DNA of 64,000 nucleotides, taken from NCBI GenBank assembly GCA_024741835.1, contig JAENRP010000078.1, positions 1 to 64,000 of the forward strand, in the 5' to 3' direction. The translations under genes and the position numbers were made by a program. Below the pieces are notes generated by a model. That model did not search any database. It was not told where the DNA came from and saw only the letters and a program-made list of their open reading frames with translations. Positions 1 to 13,100 of this stretch are shown in pieces. Each line of letters begins with the position of its first letter. Position 1 is the stretch's first letter. Origin of the DNA: Diplocarpon mali. Its lineage: Eukaryota; Ascomycota; Leotiomycetes; Helotiales; Drepanopezizaceae.

Positions 1-115
1 TTTTATATACTTTTTACCTATAGGCCGGGCCTAGGAGTTAGAAAACGAAACTAGTAAAATAAATAAATAAGCTATAGAGTGGTAAAAACAATTAAAAATA
101 GTACTAACCTAGATG
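1..115 (-). other. R1 3' untranslated region (partial)
   Basis: Sequence downstream of the R1 ORF3 stop, matching the reverse complement of 54419-54528 in R2. It holds one palindromic motif at 16-38. Position 1 matches a point just inside the run of Ns in R2, so the 3' LTR of R1 must lie left of the window. Confidence 0.8.
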
Positions 116-2936
116 TTAATTTTCCTTAGTTCTCTTTAAGGGACAGGGAGAACTATTATTAGATAATACTCTTTTTATAAAGTGCCTACTTCTTTTTAAT
201 AGTTTGCTATTAGTATTAAAAGAGTCTAGTCTTAGTATTATAAGAGCTTTAGTATTTTATAAAAATGCTAGTATAGTTTGATAGCTTTTACTAATAAGGA
301 GGGAGACTTATATTATAGCGTTATTATTATTATCCTCTTTATTATTATTATCATTCTTTAGAGAGTCATCTGCTACTAAGGGGGACGCAGCAGGAGATTC
401 TACGGCTACGACTTCCTTAGCCTTGCCTTTCTTTAGATTAAGTCGCGGGCTAGGCCTAGGAGTCGTATTAGGGGTTTTTACATAAGGCTTTTTAGTGCTA
501 TACTTCTTAAGAAGAATTGTCTTATTAATTATATTATTAGCTTTAATATTATTGTTAGTGCCTTTTGTCTTAGCCTAGGATTTGTTACTATATAACTGTA
601 GTTCTAGTTATTGCATTAGCTTTTAGGTATTAGTAAAATTGTTAAAAAGTTCTTGCTTATATTTCTTTAGATATATTATTAGTTGTGCTATATCCTTTAA
701 GAATAACTCCTTTATAGCTATTACTATTAATAGGTTATTCTATAATCTTCTACCTATAAGGGCCTTTGATAATAGACCGCCTTTTATTATCTTAAGGGTT
801 ATATAGAACTTTGCAGAAGATTCTCCGGCCGTACCTTATCTTGCTATACTTAATCTTTTTATATTAAGTAAGTTAATAAGAAAATCTTTTAAATTAGTGC
901 TATTCTTAAGTGAATTATTGCTAATAACTTCTGTATAGTTATTGCTAATAGTTAAAAAGCCGCCCTTTTTAGGTTCCTATTCCGAATCGAGATCAATAAA
1001 TATACCTTATCTTATAAATACTAAGAATAGAGTAGTATTATTTGAAACGTATTCCTTTAAGACAATTTTCTCTTTAGTATTTAGCTCTTTTTATTATATA
1101 ACGCTTTGCGCTAGATTTAACAAGATCTATTAAGAGTTCTTAAGACGATAGGATATAAGTATAAATGACTTATAAGACTTTTCCTATATAGTAAATTCTC
1201 CAGTCGATTATTTTATAGTAGGAATCATATAATAGTTAATAGTTCTATTATTAAAGGAGTTGACCTACGAGCCAGGCCTAAGAGTCGATTTGATAAATCG
1301 CAAGTTAGCTTTAATCTTAGTAGTAATAATTCTCGAATAGTAGTTAATACTTATAAACTATATAAGCTTAAGATATATTACCAACTTATGTAAAGACTTA
1401 TAATAAGTTAATAGCGCATTAAGATATAGCTTATAGTGCATTCTTAGAGTTTGTTATATTAAGCTATACGTTATATTATGGAGAAATGCGGAAGGGGGCG
1501 AAAGTTTTTTATCGGAATTTCGAAAATGATACTAGTACATTTCCAATTCCTCTTATACTAATGTTAAAAATGAATTCTTTTTATAATAGCTAAGGCTATA
1601 TATGTATATAGCGCTTAGAAAGGCATAGCTAAGTAGCTTAGGTATATTTAAAAAGCCTTTACTATAAAGCGATATTAAGGTATTATTAGTTAGTATAGTC
1701 TTATATTAGGCAGGGGTCTAAGCGATATTATAAAACAATTTAAGGGCCTTAGGTACTACTTAGAACTTAGAGAAACCTAATAATATATCTTTCTTAACTT
1801 AATTGGCTATTCTATTACTAATAGCTATAATTATATAATTTCTAAGGTATAATAAGAACAGTTTTAAATCAGGAGTAGTATAAAATTTATAGATATTAGA
1901 TAATACCTCTTTATTAGTGATACCTATTAATGCTAGTCTATAGTATAATGCATATTATTATTTATAAAGGGTATAAAATTTCTTAAAATAGAAGTCTTTA
2001 AATATCCCTATTACAAATTTACTTAGGCGAGTCTTCATTTCTAGTATTACTATAACTCTAAATCTATTACTATACTATAGTATTATCTTGATATTAAAGG
2101 GGACTTAATAATATTCTATAGAGATTATTATTATAGTATCTTTAGGCTTCTCCTTAAGTATATAGTAGTCGCCCTTTGATTTCTTATAGTTAATAAAGAA
2201 CTGTATAATATTGTCTAAGGTAAATTTGTCTTATTACAGTTTTATAATCTATTTAATAGCTCTTGCTATTGCCTCTTATGCTAATAAAACATCTCCCCGG
2301 TTTTCCTTCTTTAAACGCTTTATTATAGACTTATAGAATTTTAGAATAAACTTTTGCAAATCTTTGGGAAAGGTCTATATAATATTAGATATATCCTTCT
2401 TAATATTATTAAAAATTTCTAATACATTAGTGATAAGGCTATCTACTTCATCTATTAGCTTATCTTTTGAGTCTATATTATTATATATTCTAACTTATAG
2501 GCCGGGCCTGCGAGCTAGTTTCTTTACTATTAGTATATAAGGTATTCTAGGCATTTCTAAGGATAGTGATTTAAATATATCTAAGTCTAATGCTTTAAGG
2601 TTATAATAGTTAGCAGTTTGTATTTCTAGTATTATAGGCACCTTATGCTTATAGACTTCTTTATTATATGCTAATTCTACTTATAGGCTAGGCCTGCGAG
2701 TCAAATTGCGCTTATCTATTAATTCTGCCGCGGGTAGTAGTAGCTTTAGGGCGGTAGGTATAATAAATTCCTATCTCTCTGTTTTATTATCGAAGTAGTT
2801 TATAGTATATTTAGCTAAATATATTATATTTTCTTTTATAATAAGTAGACTGTATTATAACTATTATAAGCTAAGCGTATCTAGAATAGTTTAGTCAAAG
2901 AGTATAAGATTATTATACTAGGTAGGGCTATCCTTT

Positions 2937-2941
2937 ATAGT
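2937..2941. repeat. Target-site duplication of copia C1, left copy (ATAGT)
   Basis: ATAGT directly precedes the C1 5' LTR and recurs at 8954-8958. The uninterrupted site exists in R2 at about 51590, where only one copy is present. Confidence 0.9.
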
Positions 2942-3136
2942 TGTTGAGATGGGTGATACAGCTATTACTCTAATGTATTATTATGTGACCCTATTGCTTA
3001 GTTAATAGGATGTTGATACGTATATAGCTGAAGGGAAGAAAGGGGTAACCTTCCTTCCTTAACTCTTATTAATATATCGACTATTAACCTTTAGAAGTTT
3101 CTATTACCTACTGCGCTGATTTATTTAAGCTTAATA
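2942..3136 (+). repeat. C1 5' LTR (195 bp)
   Basis: Matches 8759-8953 and the LTRs of C2 and C3 along its length. It starts TGTTGAGAT, the least mutated terminus in the family. Differences from the 3' LTR are mainly CA/TG to TA transitions. Confidence 0.95.
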
Positions 3137-3150
3137 GGTTATAAGCCTTA
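3137..3150 (+). other. C1 primer-binding site, likely internal initiator tRNA-Met
   Basis: The bases right after the 5' LTR read GGTTATAAGCC. Undoing one TG-to-TA change gives GGTTATGAGCC, the complement of the anticodon arm of initiator tRNA-Met. Copia-type elements are known to prime from such an internal tRNA fragment. The sequence is conserved in C3 (57715) and C2 (ending 30761). The tRNA match is from general knowledge, not a search. Confidence 0.55.
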
Positions 3151-3239
3151 GATAGACCGATAATAGATTATTAACTTCCTTTGGAAAGCACTTATGCTAC
3201 AACTATTAGTAGGAAGTTGAACGAGACTTATAGTAAGAG

Positions 3240-3500
3240 GCAAGCAATTGGCAAATAGGAGGTATGATTCCCTATTTAGCCAACTTGTATTGCAAGAGGT
3301 GTGATTCTTTGCTTTATAACCCCTTTGGTACTATAAGAGGTATGATTTCTTACTTTACTATATTTCGTAGGAGGTGTGATTCCTTGCGTTATAGCCTAAA
3401 AACCCTTTTCGATAAGAGGACTTCCTTCCTATTTAATACTTTTATAACACCTGCTATTTAATTATTTTAACTTTTCGATAGGAGGAGTGCCTTTAACTAT
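3240..3500 (+). repeat. C1 leader: imperfect direct repeats, no convincing gene
   Basis: Between the primer site and the gag start, a unit of the type AAGAGGTRTGATTCCTTGC recurs about six times (near 3257, 3293, 3338, 3369, 3412 and 3476) at 30-60 bp spacing. The same array is in C2 (about 30410-30650, minus) and C3 (about 57833-58075). A short open frame (3264-3461) crosses it, but its ATG is lost in C3, so I do not call it a gene. Confidence 0.6.
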
Positions 3501-3542
3501 TTAATTTATTTGATTTTAAACGCAATTCTATTTGAAATAGCA

Positions 3543-6500
3543 ATAGCATCCGATTCCGATCGAAATACTAAGCCTAAAGACCTCTAACTCTCTCAGAAGA
3601 ACTGGCAATAATAGTTCGACGATTTAGAGCTTTACTTTAAGAGCAAAGGTATTGAAATAGCGATTTAAAAGACACTTATTAAATACGCGAGAATAGCCCT
3701 TTATACTCCCTTTACCGATTTATCTACTTCTATTTTAATAGCTAATACAATTGCTAAGGATTTGCTAAATATATTAAATAAGCTTAGCTTAAAAGCTTTA
3801 GTAGATAATAACTAAGAATCCTAAAGGTAGATTTTAAATATAGAAAAGGAGAAGGAGTATAGGCTGGCTTTAGCTAAATGCAAGCTTAAGATTAATAGAG
3901 GTTTAAGCGATAAAGACTAAGATTTTATTTAAGTTTATAATAATGCAAAGATAAGATAGGATATATTAAAGGTAAAATACTCTTAGACAACTGCCCTTAA
4001 TACTTAGTATCTACTATAGCAGATTACTTTATTTTAATATAAAAAAGACAAAGATAGTAAGAATATAGATATAAATATAGACTCTGCCTAGTTTATATTA
4101 TATAAAGCAAGGAGGAGAGTAAGAGCCGTAGATCTTAGGATAGCTATGACTTTTAAGGAAACTCAGCTTTTTAATTTCCTACTTAATAGCCTCCCTCTTA
4201 AGTTCGCTATTATAAAATAATCTCTTCTTATCTAACCTAACCTTAAGATCTATAAGAAGATCGACCTCCTTCGAACTATTAAGTAAGACCTCAAAGGACG
4301 CTTTAAGTTGGCAAATGCTATATTATAGGGCAATAATAAGCCTAAGAAGAGGAAGGAGCGTAGGATAAGCCCTTAAGCTTATCAAGGATGCTACTTCTAT
4401 AATAGTGCTTATAATATTACTAATTGTAAAGTTAGAAGGCAACTAATCGATATGATTATTAGCTTTAATATTAAGAAGCAATCGAAGCAGAAGTTAAGAA
4501 GCAAACTGCCCTTATCCTACTAAAGGCTATAACTACTAAAGAAAGGCAAAGGAAAAGGCTATTTAGCCAAAACTTTAGCAGATACCTTTAATAATAATAG
4601 TAGGTTATCTAAATCTGAATCTACTTTTAATAATTTAAATAATAATTATAATAAAGATGCTTATATCTTAAAAGCCGATCTTTATAAGATCCCTGAATCC
4701 GACTAGTATAGTAATACTAGTTGCATAGTATATATAATTGATAAACCCTACTTATTTAAAAGCCCGCTTACTAAAATAAAAAGGCGCTTTATTAAAGTTA
4801 GTAGTAAAAGGTTATATATAAACTCAATAGGTATAGTAGAGATAAATGTTACTAGCGTTTCTTTCCTTTTGTAAAATGTTCTCCTTATGCCTAGCTTAAG
4901 TATTAATCTTTTATCTAACTATAAGATCTATATAAAGTTAAATTATATAAGAGTTTTTAATAATCAATTTATATAGTTTATAAATAACAATTATAAAGTG
5001 ATCTTTAAGGCTAAAATCAAAGATAGACTTTATATTATCTTAAAGGTAATATTATAGAAATTGACTCTTAGGCCAGACTTACAAATGGGTTCCTTTAAGG
5101 AAAGTGTACTCTTTACCCTAATACAATTAAGCAAAGATAGGGAGAATAGATAGACTCTTAAGCTAGGATCGTAAGTAGAATTCGCGGAAATGACTCCTAG
5201 GCTAGGACTGCGAGTGAAATTCGCAAATTCGTTAGAGACAACTCCTAAGCCAGGACCGCAAGTAGATCTTGCTATTTCTAAGAAATCGACTCCTAAGCTA
5301 AGACTGCAAGTAGATCTCGCGGTTTTACTAAAAACGACTCTTAAGCTAAGCTTGCAACTAGAAAATGGCAAAACCTTAAACTACTATCACTAGTCCTTTT
5401 TAGCTGCTAATAATAAAGTATCGACTAACGATAGGCTACTAAAGCTATTAAAAGCTAAAAGCCTATTAAAGTATTAGCTAATATATAAAAGATTCGCATA
5501 TCTAAGACTAAAGAAATTGAAAGGCCTATATAAGGTCTTGACCTTAAAATAGAAGATTTAAGTACTAAAGGATCGCCTAGTATACCGAATTTATAAGCTA
5601 ATAAAACTTTGAAATTAGACGCAAATTAAGCTTAATCTATAGAAAGATTCGATATTAGCGCTAATATCTATTAATACTATCAGACCATTTACAACCTTAA
5701 TTAGAGGAAATAATTGGTTTTCTTAAATAGTAGATAACTCTACTTAATAGATATAGACCATTTGCGCTAAGATTAAATTTAAGCTTATAGAAAAGCTAGA
5801 AACTTAGAAAGTAATAGAGGAACGCTAGACCTAGTTAAAGCTAATAGCTATTAGGTCTAATAACGTATTAGAGATTAGGGTAAAGCTTAATAAATAGGTA
5901 AAATAAAGAGTTTATTATAAACCAATTGTAATATATAAAGGTTCCTACTAGAATGGTATTGCTAAGCGAAGCATTTAATAAGTAGAGACTAACTATTGCA
6001 CTCTACTATAAGATGCTAACCTACTATTAGAATTCTAGGACCTTGCGGTTAAGGCAGACATATACCTGCGAAATAGAATAAGTAGTGGACTAATAGTTAA
6101 TAGTACTCGAATATTGCTATATAAGGTATATTTCGGATAGAAACTAAGCTTAAACCATATCTATATCTTTAGAAGCGTCTGCTACTCTTATATTAGCCCA
6201 AAGTCTTAGCCTATAGGTATAAAAAGTAAGAAGCTAATAGACTAAGGTAGAAAGTGTATATTTATTAAATATATTAAATAAATAATAAAATAATAGATAG
6301 TATACGTACTAGATCTAGGGCGAGTAATTATATCCTTAGTAATTGAGTTCGACGAATCTTGAAATAAGAGGGAGCTGTCCTTAAAGCTTTATATAACTGG
6401 AGATTCGCAAGGTATACCACTCGACGGTAATACTATTAAGCCGAACTAATAACCCCTTTCTCTTAGCTTAGGTATATTAAGCGCACCTACTAATCGATAA

Positions 6501-8657
6501 CCTGCTGGTCGCCCAAAGGCCGAATAGACTATTCCTATTATTTGCGAACTGCCTAAAGTATAGAATAACTTTAATATTATCATTCCTTTAGTTAAAGCAC
6601 CTATAGTAAAGGATATTCTTAAAATAGGTATAAGTAACGATAAGCCTTTACCACTAGAAAGCGGTTCCTTAGATAATAAGCCTATAGAACCTATAGCTGA
6701 ACCTACGCCTTCGAAAAGGAATAGAGACTTAGAACTAAAAGACGCCTTAGACGAATGCGAATCTAAGCGTATCTAGGCTATAATAGCATATAAGATCTAT
6801 AAGCTTAAACTTCAATAGAGCTTTAATAAAGATAATGCATTCCTAGCCGCTAGGAGGATAATGAAAATCTCTCTTCTAAAGACGTACGATAAAGCTATTA
6901 ACAACCTAGAGAATAGAGCAGTATAGAATAAGGCAATCTAAAAGGAGATAAGCTCTCTTATTGCAAATAGCATATAGATAGAGGAACTAATACTAAAGGA
7001 TATGAACCTGGTTTTAATAAAGTAGGTCTTTACAATTAAGATATATGCAGATAGGACCTTAGAATATTATAAGGCAAGGCTTATAGCTAAGGGCTTCTCC
7101 TAATAGTATAGAGAAGACTACTTTGATACGTTCGCGCTAATAGTTCGCATAAATACCCTTTGCATATTTATAATAATAGTAGCCGCTAAGGACCTTGAAT
7201 GCAGATAGTATAATATTAAAAATGCATTTACTAAAGCAACTATAAAGGAACGGATTTTTCTCTCCTAACCTAATAGTATTCTTATACGCGCTAGCCACTC
7301 TCTTTATATACTTTATAGTATTTATAGGCTTAAACAATCAGCCTATAATTAGAACCTCTTATATAGTTCTACTTTAGTAGAAATGGGATTCATTTAAAGC
7401 CTAGCTAACCCTTATCTTTTTACCTATACTAAGCGTAGAATTAAGTTACTTTTATATATTAACAATATTACTATAGCTGCGAAAATAACCACTTAATTAG
7501 ATTAGTTCTTTATAACAATTTAAAAACGTTTTAATACTAAGGATCTAAGGGGAATTTATAAGATCCTTAGCATTTGCATTATAAGGAACCGCTCTACTTA
7601 AGAACTCTAGTTGGATTAAGAGCAGTATATTAAAAAGATCCTAGACTAAATAGGACTCTCTACTTATACTCCCAACTTTAAGCTAAAGCGTACTCTAATT
7701 AAAGGAAAGTATAATAAGTTAGAGCCTACTAATGAAAATAAGCAAAGAGGAGATCTGAAGAAGTACTAATAGGATATTAGAGCAATTATATATACTATAG
7801 TATATATAAGACCAGATATCGCCTTTATTATTAAGTAACTTAGTCAGAACTTAAAGGATCTGACAATTTAATATAAGAATGCAGTCAAGCGACTTAAAAG
7901 GTACCTTTAATCGATAATCATATAGAAGGTAAGATATAGACTAATGAAATATATAAGCGCAAAGCTTAAGGTATATACCGATTCCAATTAGGCAAATATA
8001 AAAGGTTGGAAAAGTATATTTAAAAGCGTAGTAGTATTATATGGCAGACCTATATTATAAGGAAGTAGGAAGTAGAAATTAGTAGCTACCGCAAGCACTA
8101 AAGCTGAATATATATTAATATTATCAAATTGTAAGTAAGGATTATAAATTGCCTAAGTTCTAAAAGATATAGGTTTCGCTAAGTATATTAGATAAAATAG
8201 GAACTGTATTAATCTTTAAGTAGATAATATAAGGGCGATTGCACTCGCAAAGAACTTATACTTATATAAGCAGTCGAAATATATCGATATTGCCTACTAC
8301 TTTATCCGCGACCTTATTATAAAGAATAAGTTATCAATTACCTATATCCTAATCGATTAAATAGTAGTAGATAGATTTATAAAGCTATTAAAGATAGTTA
8401 TAAAGTTTAAAGCATTTAAAGATATACTAAGGTTATAAAAGATAGTAAAGGCTTAATAGGCTTAAGGACGACTCCTAGGCCTGCCTTGCGAGTTAGGTTA
8501 TATAGTCTTATAAAGGAAAGTTTTTAAATCGACTCTTAGGCCTAGACCGCAAGTTAAGTCATATAGTCTTATAAAGGAATATCTTTTAGGAAATTTGACT
8601 CCTAATCCTACTCTACAAATAGGATTGGTGATTTTAATAGAGGTTGCTATTAATTGA
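3543..8657 (+). pseudogene. C1 gag-pol polyprotein, Ty1/copia type, RIP-inactivated
   Basis: One frame of 1705 codons runs without frameshift and is broken only by TAA/TAG codons. The start is ATA-GCA-TCC, once ATG; C3 has the related ATA-GCT-TCC. The TGA at 8655-8657 is conserved in C2. Domains in order: Gag; a CCHC zinc knuckle at 4389-4427 (third Cys of the type CX2C and the His now Tyr); a retropepsin-like protease whose D-T-G at 4713-4721 now reads N-T-S; a linker with six palindromic repeats (5063-5365); integrase with first Asp at 5733 and the N-G-I-A-E motif at 5952 now N-G-I-A-K; reverse transcriptase with Y-I-D-D now Y-I-N-N at 7455-7466; RNase H to about 8450. The C-terminal tail carries three more palindromic motifs (8471, 8532, 8598). 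Confidence 0.93.
5063..5365 (+). repeat. Coding minisatellite, six palindromic-motif units
   Basis: Motif starts at 5063, 5153, 5192, 5240, 5288 and 5336, so the spacings are 90, 39, 48, 48 and 48, all multiples of three. Each unit encodes a version of T-P-R-L-G-L-R-V plus a short variable linker. It lies between protease and integrase. Confidence 0.9.
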
Positions 8658-8758
8658 TTATTTTTAATTTAAAGAGATACTTAAGAGTTAGATTAGTACA
8701 AAAGGATAGTTATTATTTTCCTAACTATAGGTCAATTAAAGTAAGGTCTAAGTAGGGG

Positions 8759-8953
8759 TATTGAGATAGGTGATACAGCTATTACTCTAATGTATTATTA
8801 TATGACCCTATTGCTTAGTTAGTAGGATATTGATATATATATAGCTAAAGGGAAGAAAGGGGTAACCTTCCTTCCTTAACTCTTACTAATATATCGACTA
8901 TCGACCTCTAGAAGTTTCTATTACCTACTGCGCCGACTTATTTAAGCTCAATA
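8759..8953 (+). repeat. C1 3' LTR (195 bp)
   Basis: Matches 2942-3136. It is preceded by a short purine run (AAGTAGGGG, about 8750-8758) that would serve as the polypurine tract. Confidence 0.95.
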
Positions 8954-8958
8954 ATAGT
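8954..8958. repeat. Target-site duplication of copia C1, right copy (ATAGT)
   Basis: Same five bases as 2937-2941. R1 ORF3 resumes directly after. Confidence 0.9.
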
Positions 8959-9606
8959 TTAAATAGTAGAGTATATAATAGTGCTTAAGAATCTAATAAA
9001 TTTTCTACTTTATACACTATTTCCTTATAACTTCTTTATACCTTTTTAGATAGTGAAATAATTTAATACCTATATGGCTTTAGCTATTAGTTAATACGTC
9101 TTAAAAATCTTTCCAAGTCCTTATAGAGTATTATTTATAATAATATCATTTATAAAGTGGCTCCGAAAGAGCGTTCTATATGTTTTGCTTATAAACTGTA
9201 TTAGTCTTTTTATATACTTATTTTTCTTATCTCAATTCTTCCGAAATAAATCAACTGAATTAGTATACTTTTAATACTTTTATAAAAACTTTTTATAATT
9301 AATACCTTTGCCTTAGAGTTCCTTATTTAAGAAATCATTAAAACCTAAGAATCCTTCCTTAATAGTAGAAATTCTATAGTTGAGTACCTTAATAAATGAA
9401 TTTAGGAATACCTACTGTTTAGTCTTACCTAACGTTCTATAAGTGCTTACTATATCTTCTAATGATCTTAGTGACTTACTATCCTATAAGAACCCTCCTT
9501 CTAATATTAGTTTATTATTAGTAGTGCTTAAGGACTTACTACCTAAGGTAACAACTGATATATTCTTCTTAGGTATGGCCTTTTTGCTTATAATTAATAA
9601 TACTAT

Positions 9607-10114
9607 AATGAATTATTTAGTAAGAGAGGTAGCTTTAAATAAAGAGATAATTATTTAAAAAAGATTAATAATATAGTAGGCTTATATTTGAAAAGATTAA
9701 TAATAGAAAGATAATAGTAGTAGTAATAATGTTATAGGTCTAGTAAGGTTGAAAAGAGAAGTAAAAAAAGTAAAATTGTAGTGTAAGGAGAGGCTTATTT
9801 ATAAAGTTTAGAGTCGCACTAGTGCATAAAGGAAAAGTAGGTATAAAGAGGCTAGAAGTAGGAATAAAAGTAGGGTATAACGCATATAAGGACCTATAAT
9901 TAGTAAATGATAATTCTTTAAAGGTAAGGATAATATTTCAAAGGTGAGCATTAGAAAATTGCATATAAAGGAAATAATTAAAGGATAGATTATATAAAGA
10001 ACAAAGTAGTATAAAGAATATATATAAAATAGAATAATAAACGGAGAATAAAGAGGTACTAGTATATAAGAAGTAGATAATTTTAAAAAGATTTAACTCA
10101 AATTTATAAGTCCT
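9607..10114 (-). other. R1 spacer between ORF2 and ORF3
   Basis: Reverse complement of R2 50445-50956. It lacks a frame kept in both copies and is pyrimidine-rich on the R sense strand just upstream of the ORF3 start, so it is probably the ORF3 leader or promoter region. No palindromic motif lies in it. Confidence 0.55.
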
Positions 10115-13100
10115 TTAAATGGTCTTCTTTAAGGGTGATAGGCTAGATTCTCTAGATTGCTTAACTCAATTATCGGTTTTATTATCACTTTAGAGTCTTC
10201 TTCTTTTGCATTAGTTCTTACCTCTTGGCGTTTTCTTTGATTTAGGTAACTGAGGTTCATTCGAACTATCTTATAGGCTTAAGCTAGCTGAGTCCAACCT
10301 TACTCGCAGGCCAGGCTCGCGAGTCAGTCTTGGCGTTTCTAAGCTTAAGGGTAAAAATAGAAGATTAGTTCCTAAATTAGGGTCTAATACTATGCTAGCG
10401 TTTTAGTTCGTCTCTTTTCCGAATTTTCTTATAATAATGCCTTTATCAATTAGTATATTAGGCTTTCGGATAGCATTTACTTTATCGCATTATCCTTAAG
10501 ACTTAAGTTTATAAAGAAGCGATTTAGTATTTATAATATTTGTCTAGGCCTTAATAAGGGCATTAAAGAGTTTTTAATTATATTTTATAAGGTGGATTTT
10601 CAATTTGTCCTTATTAAGAAGGAATAACTCCTATACTTCGGTTATAATAGAAGGATCCGTTTAAAAGCGCTGACTAATAATGGCTTTAAAGAGGCTACTA
10701 CAGTTCTTAAGATAAAAAGCTACTTTAAAAGGTGCAATAGTTCTGCTTGTATTAATCTATTAAGGTACTAGAGGTTGCTTTAAAGTAGAGATTAAAAAGA
10801 TAAGATCGGAGATTTGAGTCTTATTTTCTAAGGTATTCTTATTATAAATAGCTATATAATTGTTGCAAAAGGCTATAAAGCTATTAATTTTATAAAGTTT
10901 ATTTAAGCGCATTTTAAAAAGGTGCTTTTATTTTATTATCATTATAATAGGGTTACTATTATTAGTAATAGGTTATAAGATCTCTTTTTACTTTATTTTT
11001 ACAGTTATGCAAGCTAGCTAAGATTTTGAACTAAATGCTTAAGAAGTCTATCGACTTATCTTCTTTATAGATAGAGTGAGTTTTATATTTGATTAAGAGC
11101 CGACCTACCTATTAAGGCTTTTAGAAGATGGCCCTTATCCGATTGATAGGATTTAATAATCTAAGACTTACTTTCTAATAAAATTGACTTATAGGCCGGG
11201 ACTGCAAGTGAAAATTGGAATTTCTTTATTAGTAGCACTTGCATTCCTTTTTATTAAAACAACTTAATTATAAAGACTAAGGCCAATTAATTAGAGAGGT
11301 TTAAGGTAGGCCGTAAGCTAATAGGCTCCTTTACTTTTCGCTATTATAGCTAAGAGGTAGAGTCTATAATGCATCTAAAGGACTTATTAAGTAAGATTGA
11401 ATATTATATTATAAAGAAAATAAGAAGGTATAAAGGTTGTATTATCTATAAGGTAGAAATAATAAAGGTATATCTTTACTTTTTATCTTATAATAGAGAG
11501 GAATATACTTATAAAAGCACTATTATTAATAGTAAAATTGTCAATTAAGAAGCGGTATCTAAAGGATTTAAGTATTATAATTGACCCTTCTTCCTCTATT
11601 TCCTCTTATTATTTATTACTTAATAATATCGAAAAGAAAGAATTGTTCCATTCAATCGGCTCTAATGCCTTTAAGGCTTTAGGATCAGCCTTGAATTTTA
11701 TAATACCTAGAGATGCCTCTATTATTAATAGGTTAGATTTACGTATCTTTAAAGAGATAAAGAACTAATTATTAAAGTAGATTAGAAAAAGATTAATATC
11801 TTTTATTATATAAAGAAGTTCAAAGTGTTTAATAGTTTTATTAATATCAAATCCTTTATAATTAAGATTATAGTAAACCGAAAGAGAGCGAATATAAAGG
11901 TTGCAAAGTCTTCTCCCTTCGATTCCTATGCTAAGAAGATACTATTAAAAGCGAGTCTTTATTATAAAGGATACTTAAATATTATATTATTCTTTAAGCT
12001 TAAAGTTAAGAATATCCGATTGAGGTATATTGCTATAATTATAAATATCTTAATTAATAGATTCCTCTTTGCGTTTTCTTTCTTATAAGATAAAATAGTC
12101 TTGCTTAGCATCTAAGAGACTAGGTTTTTAACTTTTATAATTATTAAAGAATTGAATAATATTTATAAGGGCGAACTTGTTTAAGATAAGCTATTAAATC
12201 TATCTAATAGCTCTCTTAATCGTTTTTAAAGCAATAGGAATAAGGTCTTCCTTTATATTATTATTTTTAAAATAGTTATATATAAATATAAAGAAGTTAA
12301 GAATTAGCTCCTTTAAGTTGTTAAAGAAGGAGTCTAAGCGAGTATGCAATCCTTTAGTTTTAAATTGCAAATTAGCTAAAGTGGCTATCGAACGATCTAT
12401 CCTTTTTAAAGGTTAAGCTAAAATAGGTTATTTAGCTAAAGGAGAGTCCTTTAAAGATTCCGAAAATTCTAAAGAGGCTGCGCTAAGCGTTTAGGCAGTT
12501 TGTTCGATAGCAGTTTCTAGAATTATTTTAGCAAGAGGCAGATTAAGTCTAGTTTTAAAATTCTCATTTCTAACTTTTAGTCTAAGGCTATAAGTTAAAT
12601 TATATAATTTAGCACTTATTATATCTTTAGGTTAAGAAGCGAATTTCAAGGTAGGCTTGATTATAAATAATTAATTCCCTTCTTTATTATTAAAGAAATC
12701 TCGTTTAAACCTTAGTATAAGAGTCCAGTTCTTTCTTAAAATAAGCAAACTATAAGTAGAAGCGCAGAGTCTTAGTATATTAATAATAGTACTATTAGGT
12801 AGGGTAATATCTATAGCTTAATTTGATCTTTTTATAGCCTTATCAGCTACTATAAGTACTGCATTAGATAAGCTTACAAATCTGCGATTGCGAATTCGAT
12901 TGCTTTAGAATTTTGCTATTCCTTTTTAAATGATAAAGAAATTGAGAATCTATATAGCTCTGGCTATAGGAGTATTTTCCTTAAGAATTTTTAATAATAC
13001 TTGCCTTTTATTATTAGAATTAATATTTGTTAGGAAGTGCGAATGAAATAGGAGTCCTCTTTTATTAATAGCTAAATTATCCAGTTATTAAATAGATTCT

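Larger units (their letters stand above)
2942..8953 (+). mobile_element. C1: Ty1/copia LTR retrotransposon, 6012 bp, inserted in R1 ORF3
   Basis: Two 195-bp LTRs bound a single degenerate gag-pol frame with the order gag, protease, integrase, reverse transcriptase, RNase H, which defines Ty1/copia. The LTRs start TGTTGAG (5') or TATTGAG (3') and end TTAATA or CTCAATA, once TG...CA before RIP. C1 is 39 bp shorter than C2, the size of one minisatellite unit in the protease-integrase linker. Its 5-bp duplication and the R1 sequence on both sides show that it inserted after R1. Confidence 0.96.
116..9606 (-). pseudogene. R1 ORF3, unknown protein, split by copia C1
   Basis: Second copy of the R-element ORF3, read from 9606 leftward. 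C1 (2942-8953) interrupts it near codon 215. The start codon is ATA where R2 has ATG, and the stop is TAA (116-118) where R2 has TGA; both are TG-to-TA changes expected of RIP. Four palindromic motifs lie in it at 441, 1263, 2493 and 2679, each at the site used in R2. No domain is recognised; see the R2 copy at 50957-54418 for a description. The protein is a paralogue of ORF2. Open stretches on the plus strand here, such as 942-1133, are antisense shadows. Confidence 0.8.

Noticed and set aside
942..1133. Small open frame on the plus strand
   Set aside because: Antisense to R1 ORF3 and without any independent support; a chance opening in AT-rich RIPped DNA.
3264..3461. 65-codon frame in the C1 leader as a possible small gene
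   Set aside because: Crosses the leader repeats; the ATG is ATA in C3 and the frame is not kept as a unit. Could be a short upstream frame but unsupported.
7137..7337. Minus-strand open frame inside C1
   Set aside because: Antisense shadow of the copia reverse transcriptase region.
11538..12088. Two plus-strand frames suggesting that the R1 gene is coded on the other strand
   Set aside because: They lie in different frames from each other, whereas the minus-strand ORF2 frame runs through the whole segment and is collinear in R2.
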